Assembly: GCF_011734195.1 (NCBI RefSeq)
Contig: NZ_JAANTH010000002.1
Span: 310,001-374,000, forward strand
DNA length: 64,000 bases
From: Halobacterium sp. R2-5
GTDB lineage: Archaea > Halobacteriota > Halobacteria > Halobacteriales > Halobacteriaceae
Direction: 5' to 3'
Part shown: positions 43,734-52,851 of the stretch, piece after piece
How positions within the stretch are numbered: the stretch's first letter is position 1
Layout of the letters: each line of letters opens with the position of its first letter
The notes under the pieces: generated by a model
Seen by the model: only the letters and a program-made list of their open reading frames with translations
Told to the model about the DNA's origin: nothing
Databases searched by the model: none
Made by a program: the position numbers and the translations under genes

Positions 43734-44492
43734 ATGGACCTCTCGGACATCACTGCGGAGTACGGCCAGCGACTGCGCGTCGACGACTACGAGGACGCCG
43801 CGACGAACGGCCTGCAGGTCGGCCCGGAGGACGCCGACGTCGAGCGCGTGGCGTTCGCGGTGGACGCCGCGGTCGCGACCATCGAGGACGCCGTGGAGTG
43901 GGGGGCGGACCTGCTGGTCGTCCACCACGGCCTCGTCTGGGGCGGGCTGGATTCGGTGACGGGCCGCGAGTACGAGCGCGTGCGGCGGCTCGTGGACGCC
44001 GACTGCGCGCTGTACGCCGCGCACCTGCCGCTGGACGGCCACCCCGAGCTCGGGAACGGCGCGGGCGTCGCGGACCTGCTCGGGTTGGAGAACCGCGCGC
44101 CGTTCGGCGCACACGCCGGCGAACACGTCGGCACCCGGGGGACCGCGACCTCGGGCTTCACGGCCGAGGAGCTCCGGGAGGCGCTGGCGGCCGAACTCGA
44201 CCCCGAGAACGGCGTGCAGGTGCTGGACTTCGGGCCGGAGACGCTGGAGGACGTCGCCATCGTCACCGGCAGCGGCGCGGACTGGATCCGGGAGGCCGAG
44301 GCCGACGGCGTGGACGCGTTCGTCACCGGCGAGGGCAAGCAGAAGCTCTACCACGAGGCCCGCGAAGCCGGAATCTCGGTGTTCCTCGCGGGCCACTACG
44401 CGACGGAGACACTGGGCGTGCGCGCCCTCCGGGACGTCGCCGACGACTGGGACCTGGAGACGACGTTCCTCGACCACCCGACCGGGCTCTGA
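43734..44492 (+). CDS. Nif3-like dinuclear metal-centre protein
   Basis: 252 residues, the compact form of the NIF3/DUF34 family. Metal ligand motifs are VVHHGLVWGG (paired His), the Asp in LPLDGHPELGNG, and FVTGEGKQKLYHEAREAGISVFLAGHYATETLGVRAL (Glu and His). These proteins form hexamers with two metals per subunit. Some act on GTP-cyclohydrolase-like or metal-chaperone roles, but function remains open. It is divergent from trkA and lies 124 bp before the phototaxis operon. Confidence 0.92.
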   Translation: MDLSDITAEYGQRLRVDDYEDAATNGLQVGPEDADVERVAFAVDAAVATIEDAVEWGADLLVVHHGLVWGGLDSVTGREYERVRRLVDADCALYAAHLPLDGHPELGNGAGVADLLGLENRAPFGAHAGEHVGTRGTATSGFTAEELREALAAELDPENGVQVLDFGPETLEDVAIVTGSGADWIREAEADGVDAFVTGEGKQKLYHEAREAGISVFLAGHYATETLGVRALRDVADDWDLETTFLDHPTGL

Positions 44493-44587
44493 GCCGCGCG
44501 GCCGTCGCGTCGATACCCCGAACGTCCAACCGGCGAGACTCGCCGCGAGACAGTATCACGAGCGAAAATCGGGGGCCAACCCTTTTG

Positions 44588-44606
44588 TCTCGTCCCGGAG
44601 ACGAGA
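44588..44606 (+). promoter_or_regulatory. hairpin just upstream of the htrII ribosome binding site
   Basis: Perfect 7-bp inverted repeat (TCTCGTC and GACGAGA) with a 5-nt loop (CCGGA), ending two bases before GGAGG (44608-44612), which is itself 3 nt from the ATG at 44616. A stem that close to the ribosome binding site could modulate translation of the phototaxis genes. It could alternatively be an operator-type palindrome. Confidence 0.5.
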
Positions 44607-44615
44607 GGGAGGAAG

Positions 44616-46889
44616 ATGGGGTTAGCCCGCCAGTTCGAACGAGTCAGGGGGAGTTACGCCGCGAAGCTCGCGGTGGCGCTGCTCGTCGTCGTCGCCATCG
44701 CGGTCGGCGTCGGCGCGATGGTGTACCAGCAGACGAACGACCAGCTGCAGGACGACGTGCGCACGGAGCTGTCCGCGAACGCGGACGCTCGCGCCGCACA
44801 ACTGGACGCGTTCCTCGACAACGTGCGCGGCCAGACGCGGCTCGCGTCCACGCGGCCGGCGCTGTCGTCCGGCGACAACACTCGAATCGCGGGGTTCCTC
44901 GACGACCTCGCGGCCAGCGACTCGCTGCCCGAGGGCGTCACCGCGGTCCACTACTACGACGCCGCCGAGGGCCGCATCGTCGAGAGTTCCAGCGACGACG
45001 CGGTCGGCGCGGACGCCGCCGAGCGCGGCGAGGCGTACGCCACCGACCCGCCCGCGTTCGAGGGCACAGACGACGTCGCGGTGACGGCGCCGTACGAGGT
45101 CGCGGGCGCGGATTCGCCGGTCGTCGCGGTGCTGTCGCCGGTCGAGGGCGCGTCGGAGAAGCACCTCGTCTACGTGGTGAGCGTGAACGCGCTCACGAGC
45201 GGGTTCGGCGAGGTCGTCGACGGCAGCCACACCGTCGTCGTGAACAGCGAGGGGACGAACGTCGCGCACACGGACGCCTCGCAGGTGCTCGCGAGCCACG
45301 ACGGCAGCGAGTCGATGCTCGAACGCTCGCTGTCGGAGTCGACGTTCGTGAACAACGGCGGCACCGTGATGGCGGCCGCGCCCGTCGCCGGCGCGGACTG
45401 GACGGTGATGGTGCACGCGCCCGCGAGCCAGGCGTTCGCGCTCGGCGACTACGTCGCGTCCAGCGTCGTCGGGCTCATCCTCCTCACGGTGGTGAGCCTC
45501 GCGCTCGTCGGCGTGACGCTCGGGTCGACGACCGTGATCTCGCTGCGCCAGCTGTCGGCGCGCGCCGACGAGATGGCCGACGGCGACCTCGACACCACCA
45601 TCGAGACCAACCGGAACGACGAGTTCGGGACGCTCGCCGGATCGTTCCGTCGGATGCGTGACTCGCTGTCGGCGTCCCTGACCGACGCCGAGGCCGCGAA
45701 GGCGGACGCGGAGGCGGCCCGCGAGGAGGCCGAGGCCCAGCGCGAGGAAGCCGAGCGAGCCCGCCAGGCCGCACAGGAGACGGCTCGCGCGCTGGAATCG
45801 GCGGCCGCGGACTACGACGACGCGATGACGGCGGTCGCCGGCGGCGACCTGACGCGGCGCGTCGACGCGGACCGCGAGCACGACGCGATGGCGCGGGTCG
45901 GCCGGTCGCTGAACGCGATGCTCGACGACATCGAGGACAGCGTCGCCGCCGCGTCGTCGTTCGCGGACCACGTCTCGACGGCGGCCACGCGGGTCGACGA
46001 CGGCGCGACGGACGCGATGGACGCCAGCGCGGACGTCTCCGGCGCCGTGGACGAGATTTCGGACGGCGCGACCGAGCAGACCGAGCGCCTCCACGAGGTC
46101 GCGGGCGAGGTCGACGACCTCTCCGCGAGCGCCGAGGAGGTCGCCGAGACGGTCGCGTCGCTGGCCGACACCGCGGGGCAGGCGGCGGACGCGGTCGAGG
46201 ACGGACAGGACGCCGCGGACGACGCGGTCGCGACGATGGACGAGGTCGCCGAGGAGGCCGCGGCGGCCGCGGACGCGATGGACGACCTCGACGGCGAGAT
46301 GGACGACGTGGGCGAGGTCGTCGACGTCATCGCGGACATCGCCGAGCAGACGAACATGCTCGCGCTGAACGCGTCCATCGAGGCCGCACGCACTGGCGCG
46401 GAGGGCGACGGCTTCGCGGTGGTCGCCGACGAGGTCAAGAGCCTCGCGGAGGAGTCCCACGCCGCCGCCCAGGACGTCGAGGACCGCCTCGTGGACCTCC
46501 AGGAGCAGGTGAGCGAGGTCGCCGACGAGATGCGGGAGACCAGCGGCCACGTCGCGGACGGCCGCGCGACGGTCGACGAGACCGCCGAGGCGCTCGACGA
46601 CGTCGTGGAGTTCGTCGCGCAGACGGACTCCGCCGCGGGCGAGATCCGGGACGCCACCGACCGACAGGCCGAGGCCGCCTCCCGGGTGGCGTCGGCGGTC
46701 GACGAGGTCGCGAGCATCAGCGAGGAGACCGCCGCGCAGTCGACGGACGTCGCGGACGCGGCGGACGAGCAGACGGAGACGCTCTCGGAGGTCGGGGACG
46801 CCGCCGCCGAGCTCGCGGAGCGCGCGGTCACCCTGGAGGACCTGCTCTCGGACTTCGACGCCCGCGGCGACGGGGGTGAGCTGCAGTGA
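44616..46889 (+). CDS. htrII: transducer for sensory rhodopsin II (methyl-accepting)
   Basis: 757 residues. TM1 about residues 16-37, a large extracellular Cache-like domain about 38-275, TM2 about 279-302, a HAMP domain ([35 protein letters not shown]) and a second HAMP-like unit ([33 protein letters not shown]), then a cytoplasmic coiled coil with the signalling tip [38 protein letters not shown] near 575-610. The large outer domain makes it like H. salinarum HtrII, which also senses serine, rather than the short Natronomonas type. It relays light signals from the rhodopsin to CheA. The stop overlaps the sopII start (GTGA). Confidence 0.92.
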   Translation: MGLARQFERVRGSYAAKLAVALLVVVAIAVGVGAMVYQQTNDQLQDDVRTELSANADARAAQLDAFLDNVRGQTRLASTRPALSSGDNTRIAGFLDDLAASDSLPEGVTAVHYYDAAEGRIVESSSDDAVGADAAERGEAYATDPPAFEGTDDVAVTAPYEVAGADSPVVAVLSPVEGASEKHLVYVVSVNALTSGFGEVVDGSHTVVVNSEGTNVAHTDASQVLASHDGSESMLERSLSESTFVNNGGTVMAAAPVAGADWTVMVHAPASQAFALGDYVASSVVGLILLTVVSLALVGVTLGSTTVISLRQLSARADEMADGDLDTTIETNRNDEFGTLAGSFRRMRDSLSASLTDAEAAKADAEAAREEAEAQREEAERARQAAQETARALESAAADYDDAMTAVAGGDLTRRVDADREHDAMARVGRSLNAMLDDIEDSVAAASSFADHVSTAATRVDDGATDAMDASADVSGAVDEISDGATEQTERLHEVAGEVDDLSASAEEVAETVASLADTAGQAADAVEDGQDAADDAVATMDEVAEEAAAAADAMDDLDGEMDDVGEVVDVIADIAEQTNMLALNASIEAARTGAEGDGFAVVADEVKSLAEESHAAAQDVEDRLVDLQEQVSEVADEMRETSGHVADGRATVDETAEALDDVVEFVAQTDSAAGEIRDATDRQAEAASRVASAVDEVASISEETAAQSTDVADAADEQTETLSEVGDAAAELAERAVTLEDLLSDFDARGDGGELQ

Positions 46890-47626
46890 CGCCCGAGACG
46901 TGGTTCTGGGTGGGCGCCGTCGGCATGGCCCTCGGCACGCTGTTCCCGATTCGGGACGCGATTCGGAACCCCAGCCACCGCCGCTTCGACGCCGTGCTCG
47001 CGGGCGTCACCGGCATCGCCGCGGTCGCGTACGCGCTGATGGCGCTCGGCGTCGGCTCGCTCGTCGTGGACGGCGTGACCGTCCAGCTCGCGCGGTACGC
47101 CGACTGGCTGGCGACGACGCCGCTGCTCGTGCTCTACCTCGCGATGCTGTCGCGGCCGAGCCGGCGGGCGTACGTCGCGCTCGTCGCCGTCGACGTCGTC
47201 GTCATCGCGGCCGGCGTCGGCGCCGCGCTCGTGCCGGCGCCCGAGAAGTGGGCGTTCTACGCGGTCGGCTGCGTCGCGTACGCCGGGCTGCTGTACGGCC
47301 TGCTGTACACGCTGCCCGCGGCGCTCGGCGGGGACGCGGACCCGCGCGTCGACGCGACGTTCACGACGCTGCGGAACCTCACCGTCGTGCTGTGGACGCT
47401 GTACCCGGTCGTGTGGGTGCTCGCGCCGACCGGCGTCGGCGTCCTCCAGCCGGAGATGGAGGCCATCGTCGTGGTCTATCTCGACTTCATCAGCAAGGTC
47501 GGGTTCGTCGCGTTCGCGGTGCTCGGCGCGGACGCCATCGACCGCGTGGCCGCTCCCGCGAGCGAGCGCTCGGACGCGCCTGCGTCGTCGGGGACGGTGG
47601 AGGCGCCCGCCGTGGACGACGACTGA
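46886..47626 (+). CDS. sopII: sensory rhodopsin II
   Basis: 246 residues, seven helices. Counting from GTG 46886, the retinal-binding Lys is K204 in [10 protein letters not shown] with Asp200 before it, and the counter-ion Asp is D73 in [12 protein letters not shown] with Arg70. Position equivalent to the bacteriorhodopsin proton donor Asp96 is Tyr84, so it is a sensor rather than a pump. [31 protein letters not shown] closely resembles H. salinarum SRII as I recall it. It triggers repellent phototaxis to blue light. The C-terminal 25 residues are an acidic tail. Translation is coupled to htrII. Confidence 0.94.
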   Translation: MTPETWFWVGAVGMALGTLFPIRDAIRNPSHRRFDAVLAGVTGIAAVAYALMALGVGSLVVDGVTVQLARYADWLATTPLLVLYLAMLSRPSRRAYVALVAVDVVVIAAGVGAALVPAPEKWAFYAVGCVAYAGLLYGLLYTLPAALGGDADPRVDATFTTLRNLTVVLWTLYPVVWVLAPTGVGVLQPEMEAIVVVYLDFISKVGFVAFAVLGADAIDRVAAPASERSDAPASSGTVEAPAVDDD

Positions 47627-47798
47627 CGAAACCCTTCTTCGTCACGTGGCGTCCTTCCGGCGAAAATTATCCAATCACGCGCGCTGTTGTCGTTTTCCGA
47701 CGACCGGCGGGTGTCCGTTCTGGCCGTGGAAAGGGAGAGTTAAGTAGCCGAATCGCAACCCTCGCAACGTACGACTGGCGCGCGGGAGCACTCAAAGT

Positions 47799-49169
47799 AT
47801 GAGAGACGAATACGACTTACTCATCGTCGGCGGAGGTATCAGCGGGGCTTCGCTGCTGTACACGGCCGCGAAGTTCACGGACATCGAGGACATCGCGCTC
47901 GTGGAGAAAGAAGACGAGATCGCGGCTATCAACTCCCACAGCACGAACAACTCCCAGACCCTCCACTTCGGGGACATCGAGACGAACTACACCCTGGAGA
48001 AGGCCGAGGAAGTCAAGGAGGGCGCGGAGCTGCTCGCCGGCTACCTCGAGAACGTCGACGCCGACCGCGAGATGCACAGCAAGCGCTCGAAGATGGTCCT
48101 CGGGGTCGGCGACGAGGAGGTCCAGAAGCTCGAGTCCCGCTACCACGAGGAGGGCTTCGGCGACCTCTACCCGAAGCTGCGGGCCATCGGCCGCGAGGAG
48201 ATCGCCGACCTCGAACCGAAGGTCGTCGAGGGCCGGGACCCCGGCAAGGAGATGCTCGCGCTCCAGACGCCGGACGGCTACGTCGTCGACTACGGCATGA
48301 CCGCGCAGTCGTTCGTCGAGGAGGCCGAGGAGGTCGACGGCGTCGACGTCTACACCGGCACCGAGGTCGAGGAGATCAACGACACCGGCGACGAGTTCCT
48401 CGTGGAGACCGACGACGGCTGGTTTGAGAGCGATGTCGCGGTCGTCGCCGCGGGCTCGCACAGCCTCCAGATCGCCAAGGAGATGGGCTACGGCGAGAAC
48501 ATGAGCCTGCTCCCGGTCGCGGGTAGCTTCTTCCTGGCGGAGGACTTCCTCAACGGGAAGGTGTACACCCTCCAGATGAAGAAGCTCCCGTTCGCCGCCG
48601 TCCACGGCGACGCCGACGTCCACGACGCCTCCATCACGCGCTTCGGCCCGACCGCGAAGCTCGTGCCGACGCTCGAACGCGGCCGCATCGAGACGGTCGG
48701 CGACTTCTTCGACGTGTTCGGGCTGAACGTCGACTCGTTCCTGAGCTACGCGAACATCCTCGCGGACCGCATCCTCTTCCCGTACGTCGTCCGCAACCTC
48801 GTCTACGACGTCCCCGAGATCGGGAAGCGCACGTTCCTCCCCGAGGTCCAGAAGGTCGTCCCGAGCGCGACGCTCGACGACATCGAGCGCGCGAAGGGCT
48901 ACGGCGGCGTCCGCCCGCAGATCGTCGACACCGAGGCGAAGTCCCTCGACATGGGCGAAGCCAAGATCACGGGCGACGGCGTCATCTTCAACATCACGCC
49001 CTCGCCGGGCGCCTCCACGTGCCTGAAGAACGCGATGCGGGACACCGAACAGCTCCTGGAGTTCTTCGACGACGACCACGAGTTCGACGAGGAGGCGTTC
49101 CGCGACGCCACTATCGAGAACTTCCCGCGCGGCGACGCCGAGGACGCCACCGCAGAGGCCGACGACTGA
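47799..49169 (+). CDS. malate:quinone oxidoreductase-like FAD-dependent dehydrogenase
   Basis: 456 residues. The FAD-binding motif is YDLLIVGGGISGASLLYTAAKF, followed by LVEKEDEIAAINSHSTNNSQTLHFGDIETNYT and a second dinucleotide-binding region VAVVAAGSHSLQIAKEMGYG. The segment after the FAD motif and the ending (ITPSPGASTCLKNAMRDTEQLL) are like those of Mqo proteins. These oxidise malate and pass electrons to quinone. A 2-hydroxyglutarate or other hydroxy-acid substrate is an alternative, because Mqo-like proteins are diverse. It stands alone between the phototaxis operon and small-protein genes, with an AT-rich GTTAAGTA box about 57 nt upstream and GGGAG before the ATG. Confidence 0.85.
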   Translation: MRDEYDLLIVGGGISGASLLYTAAKFTDIEDIALVEKEDEIAAINSHSTNNSQTLHFGDIETNYTLEKAEEVKEGAELLAGYLENVDADREMHSKRSKMVLGVGDEEVQKLESRYHEEGFGDLYPKLRAIGREEIADLEPKVVEGRDPGKEMLALQTPDGYVVDYGMTAQSFVEEAEEVDGVDVYTGTEVEEINDTGDEFLVETDDGWFESDVAVVAAGSHSLQIAKEMGYGENMSLLPVAGSFFLAEDFLNGKVYTLQMKKLPFAAVHGDADVHDASITRFGPTAKLVPTLERGRIETVGDFFDVFGLNVDSFLSYANILADRILFPYVVRNLVYDVPEIGKRTFLPEVQKVVPSATLDDIERAKGYGGVRPQIVDTEAKSLDMGEAKITGDGVIFNITPSPGASTCLKNAMRDTEQLLEFFDDDHEFDEEAFRDATIENFPRGDAEDATAEADD

Positions 49170-49310
49170 CCGGCTCCGCGTCGCGTCGTCCGCGCGTTTG
49201 CGCTAGTGTTCTGCCCGCGATTCTGGGCGACCCGACTGGGTTCGAGACACGGTCGCCGTTCGTCACTGACTGACTCGCGTCCACTTCGAGCACCGGAATC
49301 GCACAGGAAC

Positions 49311-49318
49311 ATTTATTA
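49311..49318 (+). promoter_or_regulatory. TATA-like element upstream of the 49424 small ORF
   Basis: ATTTATTA is the strongest AT-rich box in this 254-bp gap. A transcript from about 49340 would start with an eight-codon ORF (ATG 49347, product MSVVPVRE) and reach the GTG at 49424 after about 85 nt. Confidence 0.45.
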
Positions 49319-49423
49319 CATTCCTCGTCGCAGTAGGGGACACGTCATGTCGGTCGTACCTGTACGCGAGTAACTCCTTCCCGGCCGTACAGCCTTCAGA
49401 CCGACTCTACCCGCACCCCAAAC

Positions 49424-49666
49424 GTGAGCACACACACCACACGGACGACCGAACCGGAACCGAACACCGAGACGCGGCCGGAACCGTCACCCGCAGAGAC
49501 CGCCCCGCGGGCGACGCTGTCGGCGGACGACGGCGCGGACCGAACGCACGACGACCTCCCCGGGTCGTGGGTCGCACGGTGTCAGTCCCAGTTCGACGCG
49601 GGACACCGCGACCGCCTCCGCAATCTCGCCGACGACGCGAACCACGCGATGCCGGACGGCGTCTGA
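49424..49666 (+). CDS. small Thr/Pro/Glu-rich protein of unknown function
   Basis: 80 residues from GTG 49424. The first 45 are low-complexity (THTTRTTEPEPNTETRPEPSP), the last 35 look folded and slightly acidic (DDLPGSWVARCQSQFDAGHRDRLRNLADDANHAMPDGV) with a central Trp, one Cys and regular helix pattern. I do not recognise the family. A TATA-like element about 110 nt upstream supports transcription, but no ribosome binding site precedes the GTG. It may be a small haloarchaeal regulator or a non-functional frame; confidence is moderate. Confidence 0.4.
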   Translation: MSTHTTRTTEPEPNTETRPEPSPAETAPRATLSADDGADRTHDDLPGSWVARCQSQFDAGHRDRLRNLADDANHAMPDGV

Positions 49667-49750
49667 CTGCCTCGCTCCCGCTGCGTTCCGCCGGCGAGCG
49701 ACCACGCTCGGAATCCTCTTGTCCGTGGCCCCAGTACGTCTACGCGGCCG

Positions 49751-50009
49751 ATGACGACGCCACCGGGCCGACCCGGGGTGGCTCCCGCGGGACGACGAGC
49801 CCTATGAGTACCGAGGCCAGCCTTCTACACCGACGTTCCGAACGGCGGTCGTCACTGAGCCGCGCCGCTACCATCTGGTGGCAGCCACGGCTGGCGAACG
49901 GTGGCTCCCCGGTGAGGCCGACAGTTCGTCGGGGAGTGCGCCCCGCGACTCGGACTGGTTCCCGGTCGACGCAGACCCGAACACGTCGGTCTGGAACGTC
50001 CGGTTGTAG
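49751..50009 (+). pseudogene. possible frameshifted 85-residue ORF
   Basis: The ATG at 49751 opens MTTPPGRPG, but the following acidic, protein-like segment (WLPRDDEPYEYRGQP ... HLVAATAGERWLPGEADSS ... VDADPNTSVWNVRL, ending at TAG 50007-50009) is in another frame. The two join perfectly if one G is removed from the run GGGG around 49775-49778: 259 nt equals 86 codons plus one base. The last 140 nt overlap the LEA14-like gene on the other strand. Either a real frameshift, a sequence error, or chance. Confidence 0.3.
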
Positions 50010-50887
50010 GAGAGGAACTCCAGGGGGAGCGTCCGCTCGACGCCGCCGTACCGGACCGTCGCGTCGAACGCGACGGACATCCGCGTCGTCTGGTCGTTCC
50101 GCAGGTGGGTCACCCACCACTCGTCCAGCTTCGAGTTGTCGATGAACGCGCGGGCTTCGAGCGTCCGCGTGCTCTCCGCCGGGATTACCGTCTGCTCGGC
50201 GGCCTGGCCGGTCCCGACGACGACGCCGTTCATCCGGACGGTGTACTGGACCTCGGTGACCGGGACGGGGACCGGGAGCGAGTTCGTCACCGTGGCCGAC
50301 GCGTTGACGGGCGTCCGTTCGGTGGTCGCCTGCCCCCACTGCGCGTTCGTCTCGTTGACGACGAAGACCGTCCGGCCGTACGCCGAGAACCGGCGCGTCT
50401 CCTCCGTCTGGAGCGGTGCGAGCAGGTCGGTCTGGAACGTCCGGTTCCGGGTCAGGGACTCCGCCGGCAGCTTCACGCCGGCGAAGCGGACCACGACGGA
50501 CGGGTCGACCGTGACGGTCGTCGTCTCGTCGTTGTTCACGTGCGTCACCCACCACTCCGGAATCCGGTCGTTGTTCACCCACGTCGACGTCGTGAGGGTG
50601 TCGTCGTCGCCGAGGCTCACCCGCTTCTCCTCCTCCGTGGCGAAGACGACGTCGTTCAGCGCGACCGTGTACTTGACGTTCGCCGCGCTGTCGGCGACCC
50701 CGAGCAACCACGGGTTGTCGACCGTGATCTCCGTCTCGACCTCGGTGCGGTTCTCCTCGACGGTCCCCCACTCGTTGTCGACAGACTCGACGCTCGGCCG
50801 CTCGAAGACGAGGAACCCGTAGACCGCTGCCACGACCAGGAATCCGACCAAGACGAGAACGGCGACCCGCCTCCGGTTGAGGTTCAT
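49868..50887 (-). CDS. LEA14-like protein with two WHy domains and an N-terminal membrane anchor
   Basis: 339 residues. A basic start and hydrophobic helix (RRRVAVLVLVGFLVVAAVYGFLVF) anchor it in the membrane. Two repeats of a Water-stress/Hypersensitive (WHy, LEA type 2) domain follow: about 33-165 (SVESVDNEWGTVEENRTEVETEITVDNPWLLGV ... YTVALNDVVFATEEEKRV) and 175-310 (NETNAQWGQATTERTPVNASATVTNSLPVPVPVTEVQYTVRMNGVVVG). Both contain EWWVTH and end in a similar NRTFQTD. Such proteins are thought to protect against desiccation or salt stress. The last 35 residues are polar and possibly disordered. Confidence 0.85.
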   Translation of the reverse strand: MNLNRRRVAVLVLVGFLVVAAVYGFLVFERPSVESVDNEWGTVEENRTEVETEITVDNPWLLGVADSAANVKYTVALNDVVFATEEEKRVSLGDDDTLTTSTWVNNDRIPEWWVTHVNNDETTTVTVDPSVVVRFAGVKLPAESLTRNRTFQTDLLAPLQTEETRRFSAYGRTVFVVNETNAQWGQATTERTPVNASATVTNSLPVPVPVTEVQYTVRMNGVVVGTGQAAEQTVIPAESTRTLEARAFIDNSKLDEWWVTHLRNDQTTRMSVAFDATVRYGGVERTLPLEFLSYNRTFQTDVFGSASTGNQSESRGALPDELSASPGSHRSPAVAATRW

Positions 50888-51020
50888 ATCGTGCCCAGCC
50901 TAGGCCGTGGATGTGCTTCCGTGACCTCGTGGCAGCGGAAAGCCACTTATTCCCGGGAGAGCGGCGGCTCGGGAGCTACGCCGCTGGCTCGAACGCCACC
51001 CGACGAGCCGCGGCTCCCGC

Positions 51021-51305
51021 TCACTCCCCGTGCGGGTGTTCCTCCATGTACTCCCGGAGGTGCTCGCTGGCGTCGTCCACGGACGACTGCGTCTCCGGGT
51101 CTTCAATCTCTCCTTCGAGGGATTCGAGCTTGTCCCGGACCTCCGCGATGCGGTCGACCGTCGAGTCCGAGCCGTCGCGAGTCGTGTCCCGCTCGTCCTC
51201 GCTTCCGATGCCGCTCAACAGCGAGTCTAGTTGCGTGTGGACCGGCCCGGACGCCCGTTCGCTGGCCCGGCGGAGGTTCGTGCGCGCGAGTTCGAGGTGG
51301 TCCAT
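51021..51305 (-). CDS. small helical haloarchaeal protein
   Basis: 94 residues from ATG 51305. The N-terminal MDHLELARTNLRRASERASGPVHTQLDSLLSGI resembles a family of haloarchaeal helical proteins that I believe is catalogued as DUF7553, and the remainder is an acidic helix (STVDRIAEVRDKLESLEGEIEDPETQSSVDDASEHLREYMEEHPHGE) likely to form a coiled coil. No cysteines or membrane segment. It may be a stress-related or structural protein; function unknown. It stands between the LEA14-like gene and the GNAT gene, all on the minus strand, so cotranscription is possible. Confidence 0.7.
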   Translation of the reverse strand: MDHLELARTNLRRASERASGPVHTQLDSLLSGIGSEDERDTTRDGSDSTVDRIAEVRDKLESLEGEIEDPETQSSVDDASEHLREYMEEHPHGE

Positions 51306-51388
51306 GTCGTCGTGTTCGCGCCAGACTCGGAAAGTCGTGCGGCCGGCGAGCGAAGGCGTGGGGGTGAACGGGCGGCTTCGGGCCGCGT

Positions 51389-52213
51389 TCAGAGGTAGGA
51401 GTCGTCGTAGGACTGGTCGGACCGCGCGGCGTGAGCGTTCCCGCACTCGGGGCAGTTCAGCCGCTCGGTGTCGTCCATCGTGACGTCCAGCGACCCGCAG
51501 TTCCCGCAGTAGAAGCCGTACTGCTCGTCGCGGCTCTCGTCGGTGTACGCGGCGAAGAACGGCGCTTCCGTCCCCGACTCGTGCTCCTCGCGTGAGACGA
51601 CTACCCGCTGGCCGTCCTCGGTCGTCGCCGTCGTCGTCTCGCCCTCTGTCTCCGTCCCGGGGAGGTCCATGTCGGCGGGCGTCTCGCGCTCGCCGTGCTC
51701 GTCGTCGGTCTCCACGTCCGCCGACGACGCCACGTACACGCGCTCGACGAGCGACTCGTCGCCGACCTCGACCTCGCGCTCGTCGGCCTGCTCGAGGCCG
51801 AACCGCTCGAAGAACTGCGGGCCCTCCGTGTTCGCCTCCAGCGTGGTCGCCCGGACCTCCGAGGCGCCCGCGTCTTCGAGCGCGTCGCGCATCGACTCGA
51901 ACAGCTCCGTCCCGATACCCTTCCCGCGGTGCTCGGGGTCGACGAACAACCACCGCAGTTCGCCCCACTCGCCGTCGAGTTGACCCTCGACGTACCCGAC
52001 GACGGTCTCCGTCTCGACGTCCTCGCTGGTCTCCGCGACGCGCACGAGCGTCTCTTCGCTGTCGAGCTTCTCGGTGACGGCGTCCTCGTCGAACCCGGCC
52101 TCGGCGATTCGCTCGATCTGCTGGGGGCTGAGGCTGAACGACGTCGTCATCGAACTCTCGACGAGTTCGCCGATTCGCTCCGCGTCGGCCGCCGAGGGTT
52201 CTCGAAGTGTCAT
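51389..52213 (-). CDS. GNAT acetyltransferase fused to a zinc-ribbon tail
   Basis: 274 residues from ATG 52213. The GNAT core has VVGYVEGQLDGEWGELRWLFVDPEHRGKGIGTELFESMRDALEDAGASEVRATTLEANTEGPQFFERFGLEQAD, with the acetyl-CoA loop EHRGKGIG. After an acidic linker (residues 165-205) and VVVSREEH..., the C-terminus carries FYCGNCGSLDVTMDDTERLNCPECGNAHAAR, a four-Cys zinc ribbon. The combination suggests an enzyme that modifies a protein or tRNA-linked amine while contacting a nucleic acid or protein by the ribbon. Substrate unknown. Confidence 0.85.
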   Translation of the reverse strand: MTLREPSAADAERIGELVESSMTTSFSLSPQQIERIAEAGFDEDAVTEKLDSEETLVRVAETSEDVETETVVGYVEGQLDGEWGELRWLFVDPEHRGKGIGTELFESMRDALEDAGASEVRATTLEANTEGPQFFERFGLEQADEREVEVGDESLVERVYVASSADVETDDEHGERETPADMDLPGTETEGETTTATTEDGQRVVVSREEHESGTEAPFFAAYTDESRDEQYGFYCGNCGSLDVTMDDTERLNCPECGNAHAARSDQSYDDSYL

Positions 52214-52317
52214 GTCGTATCGTTCGACGGTATCACGGATAAGCAACCGGGCAGCACACGTAGTGCACCGCTGAGCCCCCACGAGACCTTTCCAACTGTG
52301 GACCGAACGTCCGAGTG

Positions 52318-52707
52318 ATGGCTCAGGACGACGAACCCGACGTCAGCAGCGTACAGGACAGCGCCAGGGACCGCCAGCACGAGCGCAGCGAGCACGTCGA
52401 GAACATCGTGAACCGCGTGGACGGCCTGCTGGACGAGGACAAGTACCCGACGACGAGCGAGGAGCTCGCCGCGGAGTACGCCGACGAACCCCTCGACCTC
52501 CCGAACGAGACCGAGAGCCTCGGCAGCGTCTTCGACCGGCTGGTCGACGAGCGCTTCGAGACGCCCGAAGAGGCCCGCGAAGTGCTCTACCGCGAGCTCA
52601 GCGGCCCCGCGGGCACGAACGACGAGTACAACGAGGGCCGGGACCTCGAACAGCTCGAGGAGGGCACGCAGGACGACGTCACCGACAGCGGCGCCTCGGA
52701 CATGTGA
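52318..52707 (+). CDS. haloarchaeal DUF5789-like protein
   Basis: 129 residues from ATG 52318 (GTG three bases earlier also possible). The central part, VDGLLDEDKYPTTSEELAAEYADEPLDLPNETESLGSVFDRLVDERFETPEEAREVLYREL, has the K-x-P-T-T-x-E-E-L pattern of the DUF5789/DUF2795 helical family seen widely in haloarchaea. The C-terminal 25 residues are an acidic tail with Thr/Asp. Function unknown to me. It is the first plus-strand gene after the divergent GNAT gene, 104 bp away. Confidence 0.8.
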   Translation: MAQDDEPDVSSVQDSARDRQHERSEHVENIVNRVDGLLDEDKYPTTSEELAAEYADEPLDLPNETESLGSVFDRLVDERFETPEEAREVLYRELSGPAGTNDEYNEGRDLEQLEEGTQDDVTDSGASDM

Positions 52708-52851
52708 CGACCCGCCGCGGTACGCCCGGCGCGGTTCACCACCCACACCTGCCGCCGTCCATTTAGGTTAGAAACGACAAAGCGCAGGTATACGCGCCTT
52801 ACGCGCCGGATTCGAGCAGTGATTTTTCCGACTGCGCCGTGTGCACGTGGT

